A stretch of DNA of 64,000 nt from DYKG01 sp964596185 (GTDB taxonomy: Bacteria > Muiribacteriota > Ozemobacteria > Ozemobacterales > Ozemobacteraceae): the NCBI GenBank assembly GCA_964596185.1, contig CAZQUE010000006.1:46432-110431 (forward strand), given 5' to 3'. The translations under genes were made by a program, and so were the position numbers. The first letter of the stretch is position 1; the number at the start of each line of letters is the position of its first letter. Under the pieces are notes generated by a model. The model searched no databases and was not told where the DNA came from. It worked only from the letters and a program-made list of their open reading frames with translations. Below, piece after piece: positions 34,377-42,589 of this stretch.

Positions 34377-35555
34377 TCAGAATCCTAATACAGACTTGAG
34401 CTTGGCAAAAATTCCGCCCTCGACGGTAACGATTTCTTCACCGAGGATTGTTTTCTGCAAATTCGAGATTCCGCCGGCGAGAGGTGACCCAGACTTTTCG
34501 ACCAGCAGTAATTTACCGTGATTCGAGGTCAAAACAGCGTCTTCAGGCGCATAAGGCAAAGAGTATATTTCACGTTTCATGAAATTCTTCACTTCTGCTT
34601 CGCCGATACAACCTTCGCGTCCCATTTTGTTCATGAGCAGACGAAGTTTTGATTCAGGGAATTTAAAGGTGTTCATTATTTCCATTACCCGGCGGGCAGC
34701 CAGTAAATGACCAATTTCAGGTACGGCGGTAATGTAAATCAGGTTCGAGAGTTCCCAGGCGGTGATTGAGATATCATCGATTTCACTCTTTAGATCAACC
34801 AGAACAAAATCGTATTTGTTCTGCAAACTCCAGAGAATCGACTTCACATGGTGGGCATTAACCAGCTCGGCCAGTTCAGTTTTCTTGGGAGCCTGAAGAT
34901 AGTCATAACCAGGTCCCTTGTGAAGGTAATTTACGATATTTTCCGGGGTAATCTCGTGTTCATTGATCAATTCGATGATGCTGTTGCCTGATTTGCCAAG
35001 GGAATAGGTCAAGACGTCGCCGAAACGCAAATCAAGGTCGACTACGGCTACCTTCTTGTCGCCATTTTCAGCAAGAGCTTTGGCGAGATTAACGATAATC
35101 GTGCTGATGCCGGTGCCACCCTTGGGACTATAAAATGATATAATCTGCGAACCCTCTCTTGATAGAGGTTTCAGGGTTTGCCAAAGATCGCCTTCGGCAG
35201 TATCAATATAGATAAACTCGAATGTATCAAATTTGATTATATCGCGGTGTGAAAGCACATAGGCCTCACTGGGCGAAATCTGATTGCTGTTTAAAAAGGT
35301 TCCGTTCGAACTGTCATTGTCGATCAGAACAAATTTGCCTTCTTTGGAGCAAATAGTGGCATGCAATCTGGAAACCATATCGCTGGCAAGCTGCAAAGTC
35401 CTGCCCTCTTCTCGACCAACGGTAAATTCATCAGATACAGATAATTCGAATGGTTTTCCGAGATATGGCGGCGTATTCCCGACAAGGAATTTTTTCTTAA
35501 CTTCATCAGGAACGACTACTCTTCTGAATACGGTTTTCTTGGAATCATCAGACAT
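34377..35555 (-). CDS. FHA domain fused to MinD/TadZ-like ATPase with altered P-loop
   Basis: The FHA domain covers about 33-118: VGREEGR, M-V-S-R-L-H-A and NDSSNGTFLN, so phosphothreonine binding is expected. Residues 137-390 form a MinD/CpaE/TadZ-like domain. The Walker A reads S-P-K-G-G-T-G-I-S-T, with Ile150 (codon 35106-35108) in place of the lysine, while the signature Lys145 remains. VVDLDLRFGD is intact. ATP hydrolysis is probably weak or absent. AGGGGGG precedes the start, which begins the operon FHA-kinase-phosphatase. It may read the phosphorylation state and set a cell position or a complex's assembly. Confidence 0.88.
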   Translation of the reverse strand: MSDDSKKTVFRRVVVPDEVKKKFLVGNTPPYLGKPFELSVSDEFTVGREEGRTLQLASDMVSRLHATICSKEGKFVLIDNDSSNGTFLNSNQISPSEAYVLSHRDIIKFDTFEFIYIDTAEGDLWQTLKPLSREGSQIISFYSPKGGTGISTIIVNLAKALAENGDKKVAVVDLDLRFGDVLTYSLGKSGNSIIELINEHEITPENIVNYLHKGPGYDYLQAPKKTELAELVNAHHVKSILWSLQNKYDFVLVDLKSEIDDISITAWELSNLIYITAVPEIGHLLAARRVMEIMNTFKFPESKLRLLMNKMGREGCIGEAEVKNFMKREIYSLPYAPEDAVLTSNHGKLLLVEKSGSPLAGGISNLQKTILGEEIVTVEGGIFAKLKSVLGF

Positions 35556-35646
35556 TTATCTATCCCCCCTGCAGGTAGCATGCTTTGGCGAAGTATATCA
35601 CAGAGCATCTTGCAATTCAATTTAATTGTACCGCAAATCTATTAAA

Positions 35647-35675
35647 TTGACAGGCTCAAGCAAAGATAATAATAT
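35647..35675 (+). promoter_or_regulatory. Promoter before 35697-36296, near-leaderless
   Basis: A perfect TTGACA (35647-35652), a 17-base spacer and TAATAT (35670-35675) predict transcription from about 35682. The message would have only about 15 bases before the ATG at 35697 and no evident Shine-Dalgarno site. Confidence 0.6.
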
Positions 35676-35696
35676 TGTTTTCTCAAAGTGATATAT

Positions 35697-36296
35697 ATGG
35701 AAACCTTTTCTGGCAAAAAATTTCAGCTGCTGGGAATTATTTTTTTAATCCTGGCTCTTGTTGCATTTGCCGCAAGCTGGATTATCAGCAAACGTCAACC
35801 GCCCCCGGAAGAAATTGTCGGGCCTGGAGCGATTGCCATTCCGGATGTAGTTGGCAACGCTGAAAATCAGGAAAGCATTCTCAATCAGGTTAAACTGAAA
35901 GAGGTTCACGAAACCTATCAAAAGTCTTACCTGGACATGATCAACAAAATCAGCAAAACCGACACGACCAACATCGACGTCAAGAAGTTTCGCTATTTTT
36001 TCAGTGATTATGAAAGAAAACAGGAAAACTATCGTAAGGCACTCAAGAAAATTGAGGACTTTCAGAAAGATTTCAAAATTAAATGTTTCGCAAAAATGCG
36101 CTCTTTGATCCTGGCCGTATTGTTTCACGACCGCAAGATGCAAAAGCGCATGACCCGTTTCAACCCGGAGCTTCTAATTGAAATCGGTGCAATGAATGAA
36201 ATCCCGAAATGCCCAAGCGGCGGCAAATACTCAATTATCTACAAGGATGGCCGACGCTTTTTTCATTGTTCGATCCATGGCACCCTGAGAAATTGA
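35697..36296 (+). CDS. Membrane-anchored protein with pilin-like CP-GG-Y...CS-x-HG C-terminus
   Basis: I chose the ATG at 35697 over GTG at 35688, giving 199 residues. A single N-terminal helix (about 10-28) precedes a proline-rich segment and a helical, charged domain (about 60-155). The C-terminus reads C-P-S-G-G-K-Y, then ten residues, then C-S-I-H-G (about 172-195). Such a pattern ends several type II secretion or pilin-like proteins, where the two cysteines form a disulfide, but no prepilin cleavage motif is present here. It may be a pseudopilin-like surface protein. The stop is followed five bases later by the stop of a small convergent gene. Confidence 0.65.
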   Translation: METFSGKKFQLLGIIFLILALVAFAASWIISKRQPPPEEIVGPGAIAIPDVVGNAENQESILNQVKLKEVHETYQKSYLDMINKISKTDTTNIDVKKFRYFFSDYERKQENYRKALKKIEDFQKDFKIKCFAKMRSLILAVLFHDRKMQKRMTRFNPELLIEIGAMNEIPKCPSGGKYSIIYKDGRRFFHCSIHGTLRN

Positions 36297-36301
36297 TTTT
36301 T

Positions 36302-36463
36302 CTACTTTGAATTGCGATCGCGGGCAGCCAAGGGTTCTTTTCTTTCTATTTCACCGTTAAAGAACATTTCAATCATCTCGACAATCGTTCTGACAAATAA
36401 AACGCCAACACCGATCGAAAAAAGTATCGTTAAAATTACTGCAATTGAAAGTTCTTTCAGCAT
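36302..36463 (-). CDS. Small single-helix membrane protein, 53 residues
   Basis: A short reading frame on the minus strand starts at ATG 36463, seven bases after GGAG, and ends at TAG 36302. It encodes a hydrophobic helix (about 6-27; A-V-I-L-T-I-L-F-S-I-G-V-G-V-L-F-V) followed by a charged tail ending D-R-N-S-K. It fills the gap between the convergent membrane-protein gene and the degP terminator. The clear ribosome-binding site and the membrane-helix-plus-tail design support it. Function is unknown. The size and topology resemble small accessory subunits of membrane pumps, but nothing specific points to one. Confidence 0.6.
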   Translation of the reverse strand: MLKELSIAVILTILFSIGVGVLFVRTIVEMIEMFFNGEIERKEPLAARDRNSK

Positions 36464-36545
36464 TTGTATCTCCGCTTCTTTTTATTCAATCTATCTATCG
36501 ACCGTACAAGGTTTTTTTCTTAACCAGCTAAAACCATAAATCGGC

Positions 36546-36601
36546 AAAATAAAACCGGAGCAGCGCTTTCCCTTTCAGTCAGTTCCGGCGCTATTCCGGT
36601 T
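36546..36601 (-). terminator. Rho-independent terminator of degP
   Basis: On the minus strand, AACCGGA plus AGCGC pair with GCGCT and TCCGGTT (36553-36566 with 36588-36601), a two-base internal loop apart, then TTTTATTTT follows. It lies 44 bases after the degP stop. A further 9-bp inverted repeat (36609-36617 with 36624-36632) precedes it. Confidence 0.7.
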
Positions 36602-36644
36602 AATTTAGTTTAAGCCAGAGAATTGGCTTAAAGTTTAAAAAGAA

Positions 36645-38129
36645 TCATTTGTTTTCAGAACTGCCAATTACCAGAAACATTGGAGAACCAGCCCTGTTCA
36701 CGACAAATACCGAACTATTATTTCTAGATCCGCTTTTGATTGCTTCTATCAATTGCTTTTCATCGGCAACGTCTTTTCCATTAACCTGAGTAATGACATC
36801 ACCGGTCATCAAGCCACCTTTGTCTGCAGGAGAGCCGGATTTCACCGAACTAACAAGAATGCCCTGTGTGATTGAAACGCCAAAATTCCTGGCTGTTTCT
36901 TCACTTAGTTCCTGAACTTTGAATCCGAGCTTTTCAATTTCTCCGGTTTCTTGCGGCGAAGCAGGATTCTTTATGATTTCCGCAGCTGCAAGACCGTAAG
37001 AGTCAGGCATACGCTCAAGCTTGATTTTCAATGATTTTTTGTTGCCATTGCGCAAGATTTCAAGTTCAATTTCGTCACCAATTTCTTTTGCCAATACGTA
37101 TTTCTGAACTTCGTTGGTGTTTTTCATTTTCTTGCCGTCTATTGAGCGAATTATGTCCATGGGCTTGAGGCCGGATTTTTGTGCCGGCGAATTATCGGCA
37201 AGCTGTATCACAACTGCGCCATCCCGGTCTTTGAGTTCATAATGTTCAGACAATTCTTTATTTACCGGCTGCATGGTAATTCCCAGATACGGCCGTTGAA
37301 CTCTACCACTCTTGATTATTTGCCGGGCGATTCTTGAAGCCATGCTAGAAGGTATGGCAAAACCAATTCCTGAGCCTGGCGCGTTAAAAATAAGCGTGTT
37401 AATGCCAATCACCCGCCCATTGAGGTCAACCAGCGGCCCGCCGGAATTTCCCGGATTGATACTGGCATCGGTTTGAATGAAGTCTTCTATCGCAGTTGCG
37501 CCAATACCTGATCTTCCAAGTGCACTGACCACTCCCACGGTGACCGTCTGTTCAAGACCAAGAGGATTCCCAACCGCAATACACCACTGGCCAACCTCAA
37601 CCTTATCTGAGTCGGCAAAAATTGCAGCCTGCAATGGCTTTTTCGCTTCGACCTTAATAACTGCAAGGTCGGTTTGCGGGTCCTGTCCGATTATTTTTGC
37701 AGGAACTTCAGTTTCATCGAACAGTTTGACCGTAATTGTCGTGGCATCTTTAACGACATGATTATTGGTGAGAATGGTACCATCTGCGTCGATTATCACG
37801 CCTGACCCGGCAGCCTGGGTTTTGAATTCATCCTGTTCAGGCATTTTGAAACCAGGCGCTCGGAAAAATTTCCGGAAAAATTCTTCAACACTTCCATCTT
37901 CATCGCCATTCGGACTGGACCAGCGGATCTTATTCTCAGTCGTTTTCTCTACCCGGATATTAACTACCGAAGGCTTAAGCCTTTTGGCAACATCGATAAA
38001 GGCTTTCTGCATTGAAAATGCGGCATCTAACCCTGTCACGGATGATTCCGCGGCAGCAAAAGTCGGCAGATTACCAATTATAAACAACGTTAGAATGCAG
38101 ACAACGAATCTTCTTGAAATTTGCACCAT
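36645..38129 (-). CDS. degP: Periplasmic HtrA/DegP-type serine protease
   Basis: The 494-residue protein has a signal peptide (about 1-27), a trypsin-like protease with His124 (T-N-N-H-V-V), Asp154 (D-L-A-V-I-K-V) and Ser229 (G-N-S-G-G-P-L), then two PDZ domains (about 285-375 and 405-490). This is the DegP/DegQ arrangement that degrades or refolds misfolded envelope proteins. AGGAGG stands just before the start. It is transcribed away from the UDP-glucuronate decarboxylase gene and ends at the terminator near 36550-36600. Confidence 0.95.
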   Translation of the reverse strand: MVQISRRFVVCILTLFIIGNLPTFAAAESSVTGLDAAFSMQKAFIDVAKRLKPSVVNIRVEKTTENKIRWSSPNGDEDGSVEEFFRKFFRAPGFKMPEQDEFKTQAAGSGVIIDADGTILTNNHVVKDATTITVKLFDETEVPAKIIGQDPQTDLAVIKVEAKKPLQAAIFADSDKVEVGQWCIAVGNPLGLEQTVTVGVVSALGRSGIGATAIEDFIQTDASINPGNSGGPLVDLNGRVIGINTLIFNAPGSGIGFAIPSSMASRIARQIIKSGRVQRPYLGITMQPVNKELSEHYELKDRDGAVVIQLADNSPAQKSGLKPMDIIRSIDGKKMKNTNEVQKYVLAKEIGDEIELEILRNGNKKSLKIKLERMPDSYGLAAAEIIKNPASPQETGEIEKLGFKVQELSEETARNFGVSITQGILVSSVKSGSPADKGGLMTGDVITQVNGKDVADEKQLIEAIKSGSRNNSSVFVVNRAGSPMFLVIGSSENK

Positions 38130-38255
38130 TATTTTCCTCCTTAAATTTCTTTCAAAAGTTTTAGACCTTCTCGCGCAATAAAAGTTCCAAATTTCGCCTT
38201 GACCTTTTCCAGTCCAGATGATTAACTGTTTTCACACTAAAATCGGGAGTTTTTC

Positions 38256-39185
38256 ATGCGTATTGTTGTCACCGGCGGCGCAGGTTTCATCGGTTCTCAT
38301 TTAACGGACGCTCTGATAAAAGAAGGACACAAGGTTGTCGTTATCGACAATTTCATTACCGGCTCGAGAAAGAATCTCGAGCATCATCTAGGCTCCGATC
38401 AGTTGATGATCGTCGAGCACGATATTACCAAGCCCATTTACCTTGCAGAAAAGATTGACCGGATTTATCACCTGGCCTCGCCGGCAAGCCCGATAGACTA
38501 TCAAAAACTGCCGATCCAGACCTTGAAAGTCGGCGCCCTCGGGACTCACAACATTCTGGGCATGGCCAAGCAACACAACGCCAGAATCTTGCTTGCCTCG
38601 ACTTCGGAGGTTTATGGCGACCCCGAAGTACATCCACAGCGCGAAGATTACTGGGGCCACGTCAATCCAATTGGCCCGAGAGGTTGCTACGATGAATCAA
38701 AAAGATTTGCCGAAGCAATAGTAGTAGCATATCGCAACTATCACAAGGTCGACACTCGAATAATCAGAATTTTCAACACTTACGGACCGCGCATGCGGCT
38801 GAATGACGGGCGAGTCGTTCCAGCCTTCATCTCTCAGGTGTTAAAAGGCGAAGACATCACCATTTTTGGTGACGGAAGTCAGACCAGAAGTTTTTGCTAT
38901 GTTTCTGACCTGGTCCGCGGCATCATCGGAGTCATGGAATCAAACTACCAGAATCCGATAAACCTTGGAAATCCCAGTGAAATAACCATCAAACAATTTG
39001 CCGAGCGAATTATTGCGATTTCAGAATCGCAGCAGAAAATGGTTAACCGGCCTTTGCCGGTCGATGATCCGCAAAGAAGACGACCTGATATTTCCAGGGC
39101 CAGGGAGATCCTTAACTGGGAGCCGGTAATATCGCTGGAAGAAGGGCTGCAATTGACTCTTGAATGGGCAAAGAAAAATGTCTGA
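38256..39185 (+). CDS. UDP-glucuronate decarboxylase (UDP-xylose synthase)
   Basis: This NAD-dependent short-chain dehydrogenase-type enzyme converts UDP-glucuronate to UDP-xylose for surface sugars. The Rossmann start GGAGFIGSHL (residues 7-16) and the UXS-specific blocks HLASPASPIDYQ, STSEVYGDPEVHPQREDYWG and RGCYDESKRFAE with catalytic Tyr/Lys are intact, and the closing DDPQRRRPDISRA is typical. The 309-residue length suits the family. GGGAG stands six bases before ATG. The hpt gene starts inside its final codons. No other polysaccharide genes are nearby, so the pathway context is missing. Confidence 0.9.
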   Translation: MRIVVTGGAGFIGSHLTDALIKEGHKVVVIDNFITGSRKNLEHHLGSDQLMIVEHDITKPIYLAEKIDRIYHLASPASPIDYQKLPIQTLKVGALGTHNILGMAKQHNARILLASTSEVYGDPEVHPQREDYWGHVNPIGPRGCYDESKRFAEAIVVAYRNYHKVDTRIIRIFNTYGPRMRLNDGRVVPAFISQVLKGEDITIFGDGSQTRSFCYVSDLVRGIIGVMESNYQNPINLGNPSEITIKQFAERIIAISESQQKMVNRPLPVDDPQRRRPDISRAREILNWEPVISLEEGLQLTLEWAKKNV

Positions 39186-39729
39186 AAAAATAGAACTGGC
39201 ACAACAAATCGAAAGAATACTGATATCGCCACAGGAAATACAAAAAAGGATTGCAGAGCTTGGGCAACAGATTTCTGACGACTATGCCGGCAAGGAAATA
39301 GTTCTGGTATGTATTCTCAAGGGAGCTTTTCTTTTCACCAGCGACCTGTGCCGCTCGATAAGTATACCGCAAAAAATGGATTTCATGGCAGTAAGCAGTT
39401 ATGGCGATTCGACACGAAGTTCTGGCATAGTCAAAATAGACAAGGATCTTTCTGAAAGCATTCAAAATCAGCATGTACTTATCGTCGAGGATATAATTGA
39501 TTCCGGCCTGACTCTTTCCTATATTCAGAAAATTCTCCAGGATCGTAACCCCGCCAGCATCAAAATATGTGTGTTATGCAACAAACCGTCAAACCTGCAA
39601 CAGCATGTGAAGGTCGATTATTGTGGTTTTTTGCTTGAAGATGAATTTGTTGTCGGCTATGGTCTGGATTTCAAGGGCTATTTGCGAAATCTACCCTACA
39701 TCGGCGTAGTCAAAGCAGAATACCGATAA
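39178..39729 (+). CDS. hpt: Hypoxanthine phosphoribosyltransferase
   Basis: HPRT salvages hypoxanthine or guanine to IMP or GMP with PRPP. The PRPP motif VEDIIDSGLTLSYI (about 98-111) and VCILKGAFLFTSDLCR (about 41-56) are intact, and VVGYGLDFKGYLRNLP (about 156-171) is the purine-binding end. I place the start at ATG 39178, which overlaps the upstream stop by eight bases and gives 183 residues. A TTG 18 bases upstream is an alternative. It is probably co-transcribed with the decarboxylase gene. Confidence 0.93.
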   Translation: MSEKIELAQQIERILISPQEIQKRIAELGQQISDDYAGKEIVLVCILKGAFLFTSDLCRSISIPQKMDFMAVSSYGDSTRSSGIVKIDKDLSESIQNQHVLIVEDIIDSGLTLSYIQKILQDRNPASIKICVLCNKPSNLQQHVKVDYCGFLLEDEFVVGYGLDFKGYLRNLPYIGVVKAEYR

Positions 39730-39756
39730 TCAGCAGATTTTTAGAAAGGTCAGATA

Positions 39757-40413
39757 ATGATTTCATTTAAAAATGGCAGTCTGGTGTGTGAACGCTACAT
39801 CCTTGGCCCAATGGAAGTAAACACCTATCTGGTTTATGACGAAAACAGCAACCAGGCCCTTCTGGTTGATCCTGCCGAAGAATCACAACAAATTTTGCAA
39901 AGAATTGCAGAGCTTGATTTGAAAGAATTGACCATTCTACTTACCCATGGGCATGCCGACCACATTTATGGGGTAGAATTTTTTCGTCAACAACTCAAAG
40001 CTCCGGTGGCAATTTCCGAAGAAGACTCGACCATGCTTACAGATGCCTCAATGAATCTTTCGTGCTATCTGGGCGACTCGATTGAACTTTCTCCGGCCGA
40101 GAGACTGCTGAAAGACGGTGAAAAAATTGAACTGGGCGGTCAAATTGGCGAATTACGGCATGTCCCGGGGCATACTCCAGGCAGCATGATTCTGGTTTTC
40201 GATCATTTTGTTCTCAGCGGCGATACTTTGTTCGCTGGATCGATTGGTCGTTCAGATTTCCCTGGCGGCGATGGCAAAGTTCTCGTTGATGCCATTAAAA
40301 GAAAGATTTTCAGCCTGTCCGACCGCATTGTTTTACCAGGACACGGCCCAGAAACGACAATCAAAGAAGAAAAGAACAGCAATCCTTTTTTTGGAACCCT
40401 TTTCAATATTTGA
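39757..40413 (+). CDS. Metallo-beta-lactamase-fold hydrolase (glyoxalase II-like)
   Basis: The zinc-binding motif is THGHADHIYG (about 64-73), followed by HVPGHTPGSM (about 132-141) with the second metal histidine, FVLSGDTLFAGSIGRSDFPGG, and VLPGHGPETTI at the end. This is the compact 210-220-residue form typical of bacterial thiolesterase-type enzymes of the glyoxalase II superfamily. The natural substrate cannot be told from the sequence. It lies 27 bases after hpt and before the butyrate genes, which have their own promoter. Confidence 0.88.
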   Translation: MISFKNGSLVCERYILGPMEVNTYLVYDENSNQALLVDPAEESQQILQRIAELDLKELTILLTHGHADHIYGVEFFRQQLKAPVAISEEDSTMLTDASMNLSCYLGDSIELSPAERLLKDGEKIELGGQIGELRHVPGHTPGSMILVFDHFVLSGDTLFAGSIGRSDFPGGDGKVLVDAIKRKIFSLSDRIVLPGHGPETTIKEEKNSNPFFGTLFNI

Positions 40414-40478
40414 AACCTTTTTCCCGACAATGCCTGGAGCGCGATGTCTAATCGTCTGTTTTCTGGCATCGACGCACG

Positions 40479-40507
40479 TTGACAGTTACATGACCTGATG
40501 TTAACAT
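40479..40507 (+). promoter_or_regulatory. Sigma-70-type promoter of the butyrate operon
   Basis: A perfect TTGACA (40479-40484), a 17-base spacer and TAACAT (40502-40507) lie 33 bases before buk. AGGGAAAGGA sits before the ATG. Confidence 0.65.
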
Positions 40508-40539
40508 GCAAAGAAAAAAGTCAGGGAAAGGATTGAAAC

Positions 40540-41616
40540 ATGGCCGATATCTTCAGAATTCTTGTCATTAACCCGGGATCGACCACGACAAAAGTTGGGC
40601 TTTTTGAGAATGAGAGACTGATCAAAGAGAAAAAGATCGCACACACCGCCGAAGAAATTGCCCGATATTCTTCAACTATTGACCAGGTTGATTTTAGAAG
40701 CAAATTGATCGATGATTTTCTGCATGAAAACAACCTTAAAGCAGAGGATTTATCAGCGGCAGTAGGTCGCGGGGGGCTATTGAAGCCCTTAAAAAGTGGC
40801 ACCTACAAAGTCAGCGAAGCTATGATCGAAGACCTTAAATCATGCAAGTATGGCGAGCACGCCAGCAATATGGGTGCAATGCTTGCTCACAGTTTCCATA
40901 AGGCCGCCGGAATTCCGGCTTTTATAGTTGACCCGGTCGTTGTTGATGAAATGAATGACCTGGCACGCTATTCAGGAATCAAAGCGATTAATCGCACCTC
41001 TGTCTGGCACGCACTCAATGTTTTTTCAGTCGTCAGACAAACCTGCCGCAATTTAAACCTGGAGATCGACAAGGAAAATTTTGTCGTTGCCCATATTGGT
41101 GGGGGCGTATCAGTTTCGGCAATTGAAAAAGGCCGCTGCATCGATGTCAGCAACGGGCTTGAAGAAGGCCCCTTCACCCCAGAGCGGGCAGGCTCTCTGC
41201 CGACCCTTTCTCTGGTAAAACTGTGCTTTTCGGGCAAATATACCGAGGGTGAAATCAAAAAGATGCTCGTCGGCCGAGGAGGTCTGGTTGATTATCTTGG
41301 CACCAGCAATATGGTAGAAGTTGCTGAAAAGGTTCAACAAGGTGACAAAAAGTTTGATGAAGTTTTCAGTGCTATGGGTTATCAGATTGCAAAAACCATA
41401 GGGTCATACGTTACCGTTCTCAAGGGACAGGTTACCCGCATTATTCTCACGGGTGGCGGCGCTCACAATCAGGTGTTACTGAGTAAAATCACCGAATACA
41501 TCAAAGCCTTTGCCCCGCTTCACATTGTACCTGGAGAAGACGAACTAGCGGCACTCGCCCAGGGTGGACTACGGATCTTGCGCAAAGAAGCCGAAGCCCG
41601 AGAATACGTCGCCTGA
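40540..41616 (+). CDS. buk: Butyrate kinase
   Basis: Buk converts butyryl phosphate and ADP to butyrate and ATP in the last step of butyrate fermentation. The acetokinase-fold start VINPGSTTTKVGLF (about 9-22) is followed by VGRGGLLKPL, A-H-I-G-G-G-V-S-V and a C-terminal ILTGGGAHN. The 358-residue length fits Buk and is shorter than acetate kinase. It starts the operon buk-ptb, in the reverse of the usual Clostridium order. Related branched-chain acyl phosphates may also be used. Confidence 0.93.
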   Translation: MADIFRILVINPGSTTTKVGLFENERLIKEKKIAHTAEEIARYSSTIDQVDFRSKLIDDFLHENNLKAEDLSAAVGRGGLLKPLKSGTYKVSEAMIEDLKSCKYGEHASNMGAMLAHSFHKAAGIPAFIVDPVVVDEMNDLARYSGIKAINRTSVWHALNVFSVVRQTCRNLNLEIDKENFVVAHIGGGVSVSAIEKGRCIDVSNGLEEGPFTPERAGSLPTLSLVKLCFSGKYTEGEIKKMLVGRGGLVDYLGTSNMVEVAEKVQQGDKKFDEVFSAMGYQIAKTIGSYVTVLKGQVTRIILTGGGAHNQVLLSKITEYIKAFAPLHIVPGEDELAALAQGGLRILRKEAEAREYVA

Positions 41617-41636
41617 TTTTAAGGAGCAACAACAAA

Positions 41637-42563
41637 ATGAGCAAAGATTTTTTCAGCACTTTGGTTGAAACCCTCGACGCACATAAGGTCTGTCATATTG
41701 CCATACCGATAGCCAATGACGAAGCCTGCGCTTTCGCCGTCTGTCAGGCCGTTAAAATGGGCATTTTAAAAGCAACGCTAATTGGTAATCCTGAAGAGAT
41801 TGCCACAATGTATGGTGATATAACCAAGCATGAGAATGTTCGTATAATTGATGAAACCGAAGAAAAAGCAGCCTGCAGTATTGCAGTGAAAGAAGTAAAA
41901 GATGGCCGATGTGATATTCTGATGAAGGGCAATGTCAATACTTCTACGCTTCTGAAGGCTGTTTTGAACAGTAAAGAAGGCATCAGAAAGAATCCGATTC
42001 TCTCACATCTGACTTTCTTCGAACTGCCTGGCAAAGAGGGCCTGAAAATTCTCACTGACGCTGCAATGTGTATCGCTCCTGATGAAGACACACTGCAGAA
42101 AGAGATTGAAAACGCCAGCGAAGCTTTCAACCTTTTTTGCAACCGGCCAGCAAAAGTCGCATTGCTTGCAGCCAATGAAAAGGTTTCCGAGAAGGTTCCC
42201 AGCACTGTTCTTGCCAGCAACGTGTCCCGGGCAATGCAAAATCGCTCAGATCTGATTGTCGAAGGGCCAATTTCTTTCGATCTTGCTGTAAGTCAAGAAT
42301 CAGCGCAAATAAAAAAATATAAGGGCGAGATTCAGGGCGACGCTGATATTTTCGTCGTTCCCCGCATTGAAACAGGAAACGCTCTTTACAAATCGCTGCA
42401 ATATTACATTAAAGCCCGCATGGGCGGTCTGGTTTATGGGGCAAAATGTGCAGTCGTACTTACTTCCAGAGCCGACGATAACAATACCAAATTCAATTCG
42501 CTTCTTCTGGGCATCGCCCTCTGGCAAAGGAGCTGCAACGCCAGAGAACTATCGCATCAGTAA
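41637..42563 (+). CDS. ptb: Phosphate butyryltransferase
   Basis: Ptb makes butyryl phosphate from butyryl-CoA, the substrate of Buk. The 308-residue protein fits the PTA/PTB family: CDILMKGNVNTSTLLKAVL near residue 98, L-S-H-L-T-F-F-E near 122, T-D-A-A-M-C-I-A-P near 140, and E-G-P-I-S-F-D-L-A-V-S near 212. It follows buk by 20 bases with AGGAG at the start. Substrate preference among short acyl-CoAs is not certain. Confidence 0.92.
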   Translation: MSKDFFSTLVETLDAHKVCHIAIPIANDEACAFAVCQAVKMGILKATLIGNPEEIATMYGDITKHENVRIIDETEEKAACSIAVKEVKDGRCDILMKGNVNTSTLLKAVLNSKEGIRKNPILSHLTFFELPGKEGLKILTDAAMCIAPDEDTLQKEIENASEAFNLFCNRPAKVALLAANEKVSEKVPSTVLASNVSRAMQNRSDLIVEGPISFDLAVSQESAQIKKYKGEIQGDADIFVVPRIETGNALYKSLQYYIKARMGGLVYGAKCAVVLTSRADDNNTKFNSLLLGIALWQRSCNARELSHQ

Positions 42564-42589
42564 CAGGCGTTGAAAGGATAACCCTGAAC

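Noticed and set aside
30571..35555. Type VI secretion regulatory cluster
   Set aside because: Kinase, PP2C and FHA are present, but there are no Tss, VipA/B or Hcp genes in the window.
36312..36539. 75-residue open frame on the plus strand
   Set aside because: It lies opposite the better-supported 36302-36463 minus-strand gene, has no ribosome-binding site, and its composition (Ser/Ile-rich) looks like an antisense artefact.
36609..36632. Second inverted repeat after degP (9-bp stem)
   Set aside because: It has no adjacent T-run on either strand; noted as part of the degP terminator region instead.
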